The translations under genes and the position numbers were made by a program. A DNA stretch of 14,933 bases, from the NCBI GenBank assembly GCA_046712825.1, contig JBKKCR010000118.1:1-14933 (forward strand), written 5' to 3'. Origin of the DNA: DATFGK01 sp046712825 (GTDB lineage: Bacteria > Actinomycetota > AC-67). The notes under the pieces are model-generated. The model did no database searches. It saw nothing but the letters and a program-made list of their open reading frames with translations, and was not told the origin of the DNA. Each line of letters opens with the position of its first letter. The first letter of the stretch is position 1. This document shows positions 1 to 5,731 of the stretch, one piece after another.

Positions 1-162
1 GGGCTGGTGATGCCGGAGGACGAGCACGCGGTCGATCGCGGCCGCTGGGCGCGAGGGATGCTGTGGTCGCGCGCCGCCTCGATCGCCGGAGGCACGAGCG
101 AGATCCAGCGCAACATCATCGCGGAACGGATCCTGGGGCTCCCGCGCGAACCGAGAGGTTGA
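1..162 (+). CDS. Acyl-CoA dehydrogenase, C-terminal fragment (5' end outside window)
   Basis: Frame 1 is open from the first base to a TGA at 160-162 and gives the last 53 residues of a protein. The stretch GGTSEIQRNIIAERILGL is the C-terminal signature of FAD-dependent acyl-CoA dehydrogenases, which introduce a trans-2 double bond into acyl-CoA and pass electrons to ETF. The preceding W-S-R-A-A-S-I-A-G-G context fits the last helices of the fold. The catalytic base and the rest of the FAD site lie upstream, so the chain-length or ring specificity cannot be judged. The next gene begins 2 bases after the stop, so the two are probably co-transcribed. Family assignment is secure; substrate unknown. 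Confidence 0.93.
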   Translation, partial: GLVMPEDEHAVDRGRWARGMLWSRAASIAGGTSEIQRNIIAERILGLPREPRG

Positions 163-164
163 CC

Positions 165-542
165 GTGGAGACGAGGCGCCGTCCCATCCGCTGGCGGATC
201 ACCGAGGCATTCGAGAGCCGGTGGGGCTGGACGATCATCCTCGGGATCAGCGTGCTGGTGCTGGCCGTTTTCCTCGTGCCGCTGCTGTTCCGCCCCTTCG
301 TCGGCCGTCCGGCGAACAAGGCGATCCAGCAAGCGGAGGTGCGCTGCGAGGGGTCCCTCAGCGAGATATCGCGCGGGATGGCGTTCGATGCTCCGGACAA
401 CGATCCCCGCCGGGTGTGCGTCGAACGCGCGCGCGCCCGAACCCTGGTCGCGAGCATCGCCGGACTCTTCGTCCTGCTCTTCACCGGGATAGCCCTGTTC
501 GCCAAGGGCGGGAAGATCCAACCTAAAGACCTGGCGCGCTGA
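165..542 (+). CDS. Small two-helix membrane protein, unknown function
   Basis: The chosen start is GTG at 165, with GAGAGG at 153-158 as a well-spaced ribosome binding site inside the end of the dehydrogenase gene, giving 125 residues. A longer reading from 63 would lie inside the dehydrogenase gene and is not supported. After a basic N-terminus (RRRPIRWR) there is a hydrophobic helix at about residues 22-42, a polar loop of about 50 residues holding two cysteines (61 and 85) that could form a disulfide, and a second helix at about 95-113, ending in a short basic tail. This suggests both ends inside and the loop outside. I do not recognise a family. Coupling to the acyl-CoA dehydrogenase suggests joint expression but does not define a role. 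Confidence 0.72.
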   Translation: METRRRPIRWRITEAFESRWGWTIILGISVLVLAVFLVPLLFRPFVGRPANKAIQQAEVRCEGSLSEISRGMAFDAPDNDPRRVCVERARARTLVASIAGLFVLLFTGIALFAKGGKIQPKDLAR

Positions 543-550
543 CGCGGCCG

Positions 551-562
551 GCCCGGAAGGGC
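551..562 (+). terminator. Weak hairpin between convergent genes
   Basis: GCCC-GGAA-GGGC forms a 4-bp all-GC stem closed by a GNRA-type tetraloop, followed by GTTTA. It lies in the 27-base gap between two genes that converge (the membrane protein and VapC), where a terminator is expected. The stem is short and the T-run poor, so this is only a candidate. Confidence 0.25.
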
Positions 563-569
563 GTTTAGC

Positions 570-1013
570 TCACTGCACGGTGAAGCCGAGGGCCAGCGCT
601 GCGGCTCCCTGCTCGCGATCACGGGTCACGAAGTCCACGGCCGCTCCGCCGGCGAGCGTCGGAGTATCTTCGATGGCCACCGCTAGGTGGATCGCATCCA
701 AGGTCCGTAGTCGATGCTCGAGAACCAACGTGCGGGCCGTCGGCAGGACGGCCTCGGCCCGGAACCGGATCAGCTGGATGGGCCCGGCGGAGCTCGAGTC
801 GGCGTCCATCCGGGAGAGCATCGGCCCCGCGCGACGGAGCCGGCCTGCCTGAACCGCGGCACGCACCGCCCCCGCAAGCTCGACGCCGGCAACTTCGCTG
901 GTCAATACCGAATCGTTGCCCTCCAGCAGGAGGCGGCGAAGATCGAGATGGTCGGGTTCGTCGGCGAAGTATGCGCGAACGAGAGCACTCGTGTCCGCGT
1001 AGATGAAGCTCAC
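570..1013 (-). CDS. vapC: VapC-type PIN-domain ribonuclease toxin
   Basis: This 147-residue protein has the PIN-domain layout of VapC toxins, Mg2+-dependent endoribonucleases that cut tRNA or rRNA when not neutralised by VapB. The acidic metal-binding residues are visible: D7 in YADTSAL at the N-terminus, E45 (or E40) in the TSEVAGVEL segment, D106 in LDAIHLAVA and D132 in FVTRDRE. The length is usual for the family. The start is GTG at 1013-1011, overlapping the TGA of the upstream antitoxin gene as GTGA, which indicates translational coupling. All four acidic positions are present, so the toxin looks active rather than decayed. Assignment to VapBC rests on the PIN fold plus the ribbon-helix-helix partner; the RNA target is unknown. 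Confidence 0.92.
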   Translation of the reverse strand: MSFIYADTSALVRAYFADEPDHLDLRRLLLEGNDSVLTSEVAGVELAGAVRAAVQAGRLRRAGPMLSRMDADSSSAGPIQLIRFRAEAVLPTARTLVLEHRLRTLDAIHLAVAIEDTPTLAGGAAVDFVTRDREQGAAALALGFTVQ

Positions 1014-1300
1014 CGGGCGCTACGGTCGGCTTCGAGCGCCTCGCTTGCGATCCGACCTGCTCCGCGGGTTGATGCGATGACTGCGTCGCGCGAGGGTGGC
1101 CGACGCGCGGGACGTGGAGGCACGACCTCGAGGCCGGCGGTTCGCGCTCGTAGGCGCGCGGCGTCGCGGTCGCTGAGTTTCACGACCGCTCCGCGGAGCA
1201 GATCCGTGACCAGCGAATTAACCGAGACGCCCTCAGCTGCTGCGCGAGCCTTGAGCCGCTCGTGCAATTCATCGTCGATGCGAGTGATCAGTTGCTTCAC
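1010..1300 (-). CDS. vapB: VapB-type ribbon-helix-helix antitoxin
   Basis: From GTG at 1300-1298 the product has 96 residues. The N-terminus (KQLITRIDDELHERLKARA, then GVSVNSLVTDLL) is a ribbon-helix-helix DNA-binding domain of the Arc/CopG class: a beta strand followed by two helices with the conserved G-x-S-x-N turn. The C-terminal half is rich in R, P and A, probably disordered, and would wrap the VapC active site. The family represses its own operon by binding an inverted repeat, and one is found at 1308-1336 just before the gene. No Shine-Dalgarno sequence lies at a workable distance from the GTG, but TATCAT sits 6 bases before it, which suggests a leaderless mRNA. An in-frame TTG at 1324 would give 8 more residues but falls inside the repeat and is less likely. 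Confidence 0.88.
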   Translation of the reverse strand: MKQLITRIDDELHERLKARAAAEGVSVNSLVTDLLRGAVVKLSDRDAARLRARTAGLEVVPPRPARRPPSRDAVIASTRGAGRIASEALEADRSAR

Positions 1301-1306
1301 ACGTCC

Positions 1307-1312
1307 ATGATA
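1307..1312 (-). promoter_or_regulatory. Probable -10 box of the vapBC operon (leaderless)
   Basis: On the minus strand this reads TATCAT, five of six matches to TATAAT. It is separated by exactly 6 bases from the GTG start of vapB, so transcription would begin at or next to the start codon. It lies mostly in one arm of the inverted repeat at 1308-1336, so bound VapBC would block it. No convincing -35 hexamer was found. Confidence 0.45.
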
Positions 1313-1336
1313 GCACCTCGTCAAATAGTGCTATCA
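1308..1336. promoter_or_regulatory. Inverted repeat, probable VapBC autoregulatory operator
   Basis: TGATAGCAC at 1308-1316 and GTGCTATCA at 1328-1336 are perfect 9-bp inverted copies separated by 11 bases, so the arm centres are about two helical turns apart. The site lies immediately upstream of vapB and covers its likely -10 box. VapBC complexes are known to bind such repeats to repress their own operon. That this is the VapBC site is an inference from position and symmetry. Confidence 0.75.
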
Positions 1337-1373
1337 GGCCGAGTGGAGCGGCCACCCCGAAGGTATCGACCCG

Positions 1374-1379
1374 TACAAT
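1374..1379 (+). promoter_or_regulatory. Probable -10 box of the crotonase/CoA-transferase operon
   Basis: TACAAT matches five of six bases of TATAAT and ends 10 bases before the ATG at 1390. Transcription would start about 3-4 bases before the ATG, giving a nearly leaderless message, consistent with the absence of a Shine-Dalgarno sequence in front of this gene. No clear -35 element is seen. Confidence 0.45.
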
Positions 1380-1389
1380 CCCTGCAGAC

Positions 1390-2226
1390 ATGGGCTACCA
1401 GACGATCCTCGTCGAGCGCCGCGGTGCGGTCGAGCTCGTCACCATGAACCGGCCCGAGGTGCGCAACGCGCAGAACGCTCAGCTCATCACCGAGCTCGAC
1501 GAGGCGCTCACGACCGCCGACCGCGATCCCGACGTCAACGTGATCGTGATCGGCGCCGCGGGACCGCACTTCTCCGCCGGGCACGACCTCAAGGCCTACG
1601 TCGGCGAGGCCGCCACCGACGAGTGGCACGAGAAGCGCAAGACGCCCGAAGGGAAGTTCGAGCACGAACGCCGGATGTACTTCGACAAGTCGATGGCGAT
1701 CCGCGATCTGGACAAGCCGACGATCGCGATGGTCCAGGGCAAGTGCATCGCCGGCGGTTTGATGGTCGCCTGCATGTGCGACCTGATCGTGGCCGCGGAC
1801 GACGCCGTCTTCCAGAACCCGGTCCTTCGGATGACGGGCGCCGGCGTCGAGACGCTGGTCGAGTTCGCCGACCTCGGCCCGCGCAAGGCGAAGGAGTTCC
1901 TCTGGACCGGCGACGAGATCGACGCCCCGGAGGCACACCGCCTCGGCCTCATCAACCGGATCGTGCCGCGCGAGAAGCTCGAAGAAGAGACGCTCGCGCT
2001 CGCCGAGCGCATCGCGAAGATGCCGCCGGTCACCGTGCAGAACGTCAAGCGCTCGGTGAACCACGCGATGGACCTGGCCGGATACCGCAACGCGCTCGAG
2101 TACCACTTCATGGTCCACCAGTTCCAGCACAACACGAAGGCGTCGCTCGACGCGCTCTGGGAACGTCAGCAGAAGGGCTCGATGAAGGAGCTCCTCCGCG
2201 ACCGCGACGCCGACTTCGAGAAGTAG
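1390..2226 (+). CDS. Enoyl-CoA hydratase/isomerase-family (crotonase-fold) protein without the usual catalytic glutamates
   Basis: This 278-residue protein carries crotonase-fold landmarks: the oxyanion-hole segment HFSAGHDLKAY (60-70), the second oxyanion-hole segment AGG (121-123) followed by MCDLIVAADDAVF (129-141), and GLINRIVP (186-193) with a C-terminal helical region. Length is normal. In classical enoyl-CoA hydratase two glutamates, 20 residues apart, add water to the double bond. Aligning on the CD motif puts M125 and V145 in those places, so ordinary hydratase chemistry is doubtful. Other crotonase members are isomerases, thioester hydrolases or ring-cleaving enzymes using different residues; H65 or E154 might act here. 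The CoA-transferase starts 11 bases downstream, and its N-terminal gene product would supply or share the acyl-CoA. Fold assignment is firm, reaction uncertain. Confidence 0.88.
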   Translation: MGYQTILVERRGAVELVTMNRPEVRNAQNAQLITELDEALTTADRDPDVNVIVIGAAGPHFSAGHDLKAYVGEAATDEWHEKRKTPEGKFEHERRMYFDKSMAIRDLDKPTIAMVQGKCIAGGLMVACMCDLIVAADDAVFQNPVLRMTGAGVETLVEFADLGPRKAKEFLWTGDEIDAPEAHRLGLINRIVPREKLEEETLALAERIAKMPPVTVQNVKRSVNHAMDLAGYRNALEYHFMVHQFQHNTKASLDALWERQQKGSMKELLRDRDADFEK

Positions 2227-2237
2227 TTCTCGCGCTC

Positions 2238-3431
2238 ATGCAGCCGGGCGCGCTCGACGACATCCGCGTCCTCGACCTCGGAACCCGTATCGGCGCGCCG
2301 TTCGCGGCGACGTTGCTCGGCGAGCTCGGCGCCGACGTGATCAAGATCGAGCAGCCGGGGACCGGCGATTTCCTGCGCTCGATCCCGCCGTTCGACGGCG
2401 ACGTATCGCTGTTCTGGGCGGTGGAGGGCCGCGGGAAGCGCTCGGTGACGATCGACCTCTCGAAGCCGCGGGGTCAGGAGCTCCTCCGTGCGCTGGTCAC
2501 GCACGCCGACGTGCTGGTCGAGAACTTCCAGCCGGGGACCCTCGAGCGTTGGAACCTCGCGCCGGAAGACCTGCGCGCGTTGAACCCCCGGCTGATCGTG
2601 AGCAGGGTCAGTGTCTACGGACAGGACGGCCCGTACCGAGACCGCCCCGGGCTCGACCGCAACGGGATCGCGCTCGGCGGGCTCCTCGGGATCACCGGCT
2701 TCCCCGACTCGCCGCCGGTTCGTCCCGGCGTCATCATCGCCGACTACCTCACGGCGCTCTTCAACACGATCGGGATCCTCGCGGCTCTGGCCGAGCGGGT
2801 CCGAAGCGGCGAAGGGCAACAGGTTGAGCTCGCGCTCTACGAGAGCGTGTTGCGCGTCATGGAGTGGACCGTGGCCGCGCACGACCGGCTCGGCATCGTC
2901 CGGGAGCGGACGGGGAACCGGCTCCCGAACTCCGCGCCGCTCGACAACTACGCCACCGCCGACGACCGGTACGTGTGCATCGCGGCCGCCGGCGACGTTC
3001 TGTTCCCGCGCCTGTGCAAAGCGATGGGCCGGGAGGACCTGACCGCCGATCCGCGGTTCTCCACGCTCGCGGATCGCGCGTCGAACGCCGACGCGATCAA
3101 CCAGATCGTGGCGGACTGGTGCGCCGCGCGACCGGCGGCCGAGATCGAGCAGACGCTCATCGCGCACCAAGTCCCGGTCAGCGGCGTGTACGGGATCGAC
3201 GAGATCGTCGCCGATCCCCAGGTTCAGGCACGCGGTGCCGTGATCAGCGTCGAGGATCCGGTGCTCGGCCCGGTTCGCCAGCAGGCGCCGGTGCCGCGGC
3301 TCGATCGCACGCCGCTCCGCGTCACACACGGCGCGCCCCGCCTCGGCCAGCACACCGACGAGGTCCTGCGCGCGCTCCTCGGTCTTGGCGACGAAGAGAT
3401 CGACGCGCTGCGTGCCGACGGCGTGATCTGA
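2238..3431 (+). CDS. Class III CoA-transferase (CaiB/BaiF family)
   Basis: The product has 397 residues from ATG at 2238; the frame stays open upstream, but that part overlaps the crotonase gene out of frame and is not coding. The N-terminus (VLDLGTRIGAPFAATLLGELGADVIKIE) has the Rossmann-like start typical of formyl-CoA transferase relatives. DVLVENFQPG (91-100), VSVYGQDGPY (124-133) and GILAALAERVRSGEGQQVE (179-197) are further family blocks. D169 in IIADYLTAL corresponds to the aspartate that carries the acyl group as a mixed anhydride in this family. These enzymes move CoA between carboxylic acids without ATP. The 11-base spacing makes it the second gene of an operon with the crotonase-like protein. 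Donor and acceptor are not predictable; a racemase of the same superfamily is a less likely alternative. Confidence 0.93.
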   Translation: MQPGALDDIRVLDLGTRIGAPFAATLLGELGADVIKIEQPGTGDFLRSIPPFDGDVSLFWAVEGRGKRSVTIDLSKPRGQELLRALVTHADVLVENFQPGTLERWNLAPEDLRALNPRLIVSRVSVYGQDGPYRDRPGLDRNGIALGGLLGITGFPDSPPVRPGVIIADYLTALFNTIGILAALAERVRSGEGQQVELALYESVLRVMEWTVAAHDRLGIVRERTGNRLPNSAPLDNYATADDRYVCIAAAGDVLFPRLCKAMGREDLTADPRFSTLADRASNADAINQIVADWCAARPAAEIEQTLIAHQVPVSGVYGIDEIVADPQVQARGAVISVEDPVLGPVRQQAPVPRLDRTPLRVTHGAPRLGQHTDEVLRALLGLGDEEIDALRADGVI

Positions 3432-3501
3432 TGCGCGTCAACGTGACGGTGAACGTCGGGTCCTGAACCGGTCGGTCGGGTCGGGGAGGGTCTATCTTCT
3501 T

Positions 3502-3699
3502 CTAAGCAGGCGACCGGTCTTCGCTCGGACGCGGCAGGGCACCCGCACGACGTGCGAGTTCGATCAACTCTTCGAGCATCGCGAGTCGCTGGGCCGGTGT
3601 CGCGCTCAGTCCGGCCCGGAGCTGAGCCATCTCGACCGAATGAAAGTCGCTCTTCCAGAGCGGATCCGAGGAGCCGCCGGTCTCGGTGCCTTCACTCAT
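3502..3699 (-). CDS. Small partner protein of the nucleotidyltransferase, putative
   Basis: This 65-residue product starts at ATG 3699-3697, inside the last 8 bases of the nucleotidyltransferase gene, so translation of the two is probably coupled. The first half is polar and glycine/serine rich; the second half (TPAQRLAMLEELIELARRAGALP) should form one amphipathic helix with a leucine/alanine face, suited to binding a partner. There is no membrane segment or recognisable DNA-binding motif. I infer that it is the accessory or neutralising partner of the transferase because of the overlap; no direct sequence evidence shows which of the two would be toxic. The 70 bases between this gene and the convergent CoA-transferase gene hold no clear terminator. 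Confidence 0.7.
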   Translation of the reverse strand: MSEGTETGGSSDPLWKSDFHSVEMAQLRAGLSATPAQRLAMLEELIELARRAGALPRPSEDRSPA

Positions 3700-4198
3700 C
3701 TTTCGTCTCTCGCTCGCGAAGGATCGTCTCCAGCTTCTCGATATCGGCCAGGTCCTGAGATCGGCCGGCCGTCCGTTTCATCGAGATGAGGTCGGGGATC
3801 GACGCCACTCGAACCACCTGCCCGTGCAATTGTACGACCTCCGAACGGCTCATCAGCTCGTCGAACTCGATCGGACTCCGGGTGAAAACATCAACGTGAC
3901 GAAAGGGGTCGTTCGGGTCTCGCATCGGAAAGACGAGCATCCCGTGATCCGAAACCCAACGAGCGCGGATGTCGGGGTCGGCGAAGTCGATCGCCTCGAC
4001 CGGAACGGCCGGGCGAAGCCCGAGGCTTAGGAGGACCTCGATGGCTTTCCGTGCTTCGTCGGGCGAGAGATCGATCACGAGATCGAGGTCAACGGTGGCG
4101 CGAACGTGTCCATGGAGAACCACCGCCACTCCCCCGACCACCACGTAGCGGACTTCGGCGCGGTTGAGGGCCCCGAATATCGGCTCGAAGACAGCCAC
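3692..4198 (-). CDS. Nucleotidyltransferase, AbiEii/DUF6036-like (possible toxin-antitoxin component)
   Basis: From GTG at 4198-4196 the product has 168 residues. The N-terminal core reads VVGGVAVVLHGHVRATVDLDLVID: the GG at 22-23 and the D37-x-D39 pair form the minimal nucleotidyltransferase active site, and D103 in HVDVF is a good candidate for the third metal-binding acid. The C-terminal block IPDLISMKRTAGRSQDLADIEKL (134-156) is typical of small AbiEii/DUF6036-type proteins. The active-site acids are all present, so it should be catalytically competent. Relatives add nucleotides to tRNA or to a protein partner, but the target here is unknown. It overlaps a 65-residue gene by 8 bases. There is no Shine-Dalgarno; TATAGT lies 6 bases before the GTG. 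The locus looks lower in GC than its neighbours by eye, which fits transfer. Confidence 0.82.
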   Translation of the reverse strand: MAVFEPIFGALNRAEVRYVVVGGVAVVLHGHVRATVDLDLVIDLSPDEARKAIEVLLSLGLRPAVPVEAIDFADPDIRARWVSDHGMLVFPMRDPNDPFRHVDVFTRSPIEFDELMSRSEVVQLHGQVVRVASIPDLISMKRTAGRSQDLADIEKLETILRERETKDE

Positions 4199-4204
4199 CC
4201 CTCG

Positions 4205-4210
4205 ACTATA
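4205..4210 (-). promoter_or_regulatory. Probable -10 box of the nucleotidyltransferase operon (leaderless)
   Basis: On the minus strand this reads TATAGT, five of six matches to TATAAT, and is followed by exactly 6 bases and then the GTG start. The geometry is the same as in front of vapB. No ribosome binding site or convincing -35 hexamer is present, so a leaderless message is likely. Confidence 0.45.
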
Positions 4211-4269
4211 GCCAGCCGCGCGGCACCTTCATCGAAGGCGCAAGAAGCCGGCCCTAAGCCTGGGCTCAA

Positions 4270-5643
4270 CTAAACGTCGGTCTCGGGGCAGGGCGTCGCG
4301 TCGGCGATGTGCGCCATGTCGTCGCACGTGTGGAGCGCGCCGCCGGCGTCGTGGAAGCTGTACGCCGACTTGAAGTAGATCGAGTAGCAGTGGTCGTTGC
4401 CGCCGCAGTTGGAGTTGGCCGGCTGGTTGAACGCATCGGTGAGCAGCCGCGCGTCGGCCGTCGGATGCTGCAACAGATACTTGTCGAACCACGCCAGCGT
4501 GTAATACGCGGCGATTCCCTGGCCCCAGCTCGACGAGGCGAGCGGCAGTTGGGGGATGTACGACCACTCGAGATGCGTCGCGGAACGGGGCGCGATCTGC
4601 ATCGTGTCGATGCCGGCCGCCCGCCAGACGTTGAACCCGGTTTTGTTCTCCTCGGGATCGGGTCGCTGCACGTGGATGGAGGGCTCGGTGAACGACTCGC
4701 CGTTCTGACCCATCGCCGGGACGCGCGGGGTGTAGTCGGGGCTGAGGTTATCCCACGCGACGATCGTGCGGATGTGCTGCCAGTTCGTCGGGTTCTGCGC
4801 CGGGTCCTGCGCGAACGTGACGCCGCTCGCGCCGAAGGAATGCCCGGCGAGCCCGACGTTCGCGAAGCCGTCCGGCAGGTATTCGATTAACGACCAGAAC
4901 GGGTTGAACACGTCGTAGCCGTCCGCTGCGTCCGCGTCGAACGCGTACGGGTTCGGGTCCGTCGGCGTCGAGAGGAGGAACTCGACCGCTTCGACCGTCG
5001 CCTCGTGGAAGTTGACCGCCTGTTGCGAGGGCGCGCCGTCGAACGTGAGCGACTCCTGGCCGTCGTCTTCATGCCCGAACGTCTCGGAGCGACCCTGCCC
5101 TTGCGCGTCGAAGGTCAGGACCACGTACCCCGCCTCGGCGAGGAGCTCCGCCGCCCACCAGTACGCCGGCTCAGGCGCCTGAACGCTGCCCGGCGTGATC
5201 GAGATCGCCGGGAACGGCCCGGGAAGCTCGAGCGCCGGCCGCCAGACGTGGCCGCGAATCAGCGCGCCGGTGCTGCGGCGGAAGCGGACGGGCTTCGCCC
5301 TGCCCGAGGCAACCCAGTCTTCGTAGGTCGGCCACGTGTCGATGTCGCCGATCATGCCGCCGGGAAGCAACGCGCCGAACGTGATGGCCGGGTGGGTCGG
5401 ATCCTGGAGTTGCTCCACCAGATCGCGCAGGTAGATCTCGTGAGCCTTCTCGCGGAAACGAAGCTGCCGGTCGACGTCGAGGTATTGGTCGGGAAGGCGT
5501 CCGATGGATCCGAGCATGTTCTCGACGTCCCCCTGGGCGTACTCGGGACATGTGTAGTCGTCGCACGCAGCGAAGCCCGCCGGCGTGACCGCCGCGAAGA
5601 TGACGAACACCAGCGCTGCCCCCAGCATCCTCGTGTTTCGCAC
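4270..5643 (-). CDS. Exported alpha/beta hydrolase, cysteine-rich
   Basis: The 457-residue product starts at GTG 5643-5641, 6 bases after a strong GGAGG (forward CCTCC at 5650-5654). Residues 1-26 form a signal peptide: basic start, hydrophobic core, and a GFAA-C junction that could be a signal peptidase I site or a loose lipobox with C27 as lipidated cysteine. The core has the alpha/beta hydrolase pattern: LTFDAQGQGRS (176-186), the nucleophile elbow GHSFG with S269, VPAMGQNGE (308-316), and H357 in SATHLEW as likely catalytic histidine. Six cysteines (27, 32, 413, 419, 440, 452), four in the last 45 residues, suggest disulfides outside the cytoplasm. A role as esterase, lipase or amidase is inferred; the ester is unknown. 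It follows the acyl-CoA ligase gene after 88 bases and may share its transcript. Confidence 0.87.
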   Translation of the reverse strand: MRNTRMLGAALVFVIFAAVTPAGFAACDDYTCPEYAQGDVENMLGSIGRLPDQYLDVDRQLRFREKAHEIYLRDLVEQLQDPTHPAITFGALLPGGMIGDIDTWPTYEDWVASGRAKPVRFRRSTGALIRGHVWRPALELPGPFPAISITPGSVQAPEPAYWWAAELLAEAGYVVLTFDAQGQGRSETFGHEDDGQESLTFDGAPSQQAVNFHEATVEAVEFLLSTPTDPNPYAFDADAADGYDVFNPFWSLIEYLPDGFANVGLAGHSFGASGVTFAQDPAQNPTNWQHIRTIVAWDNLSPDYTPRVPAMGQNGESFTEPSIHVQRPDPEENKTGFNVWRAAGIDTMQIAPRSATHLEWSYIPQLPLASSSWGQGIAAYYTLAWFDKYLLQHPTADARLLTDAFNQPANSNCGGNDHCYSIYFKSAYSFHDAGGALHTCDDMAHIADATPCPETDV

Positions 5644-5731
5644 GCGCTTCCTCCGGGTTTGCTTGTCGTGATCAGGACCTGTTCGCCGCCTGCTCCCGCG
5701 GTCCCTGCCTGCCTGGGTCAGGAGATGCAGC

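Noticed and set aside
1297..1308. A tiny minus-strand reading ATG-GAC-GTG-TGA overlapping the vapB start, with GAGGTG 5 bases before it
   Set aside because: Three codons is too short to treat as a gene. It might affect vapB translation, but the leaderless reading of the GTG start explains the region more simply.
2166..3353. A 395-codon open frame on the minus strand across the CoA-transferase gene
   Set aside because: It runs antisense to a protein with clear motifs and has low-complexity R/D/E/V composition typical of the reverse strand of GC-rich genes. No family features were seen.
3435..3452. CGTCA-ACG-TGACG short inverted repeat after the CoA-transferase stop
   Set aside because: Only 5-bp arms with a 3-base loop and no T-run; expected by chance in this composition and not a convincing terminator.
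4240..4270. Possible terminator hairpin (GCCC-N7-GGGC) after the exported hydrolase gene
   Set aside because: The stem is only 4 bp and lacks a T-run on the transcribed strand.
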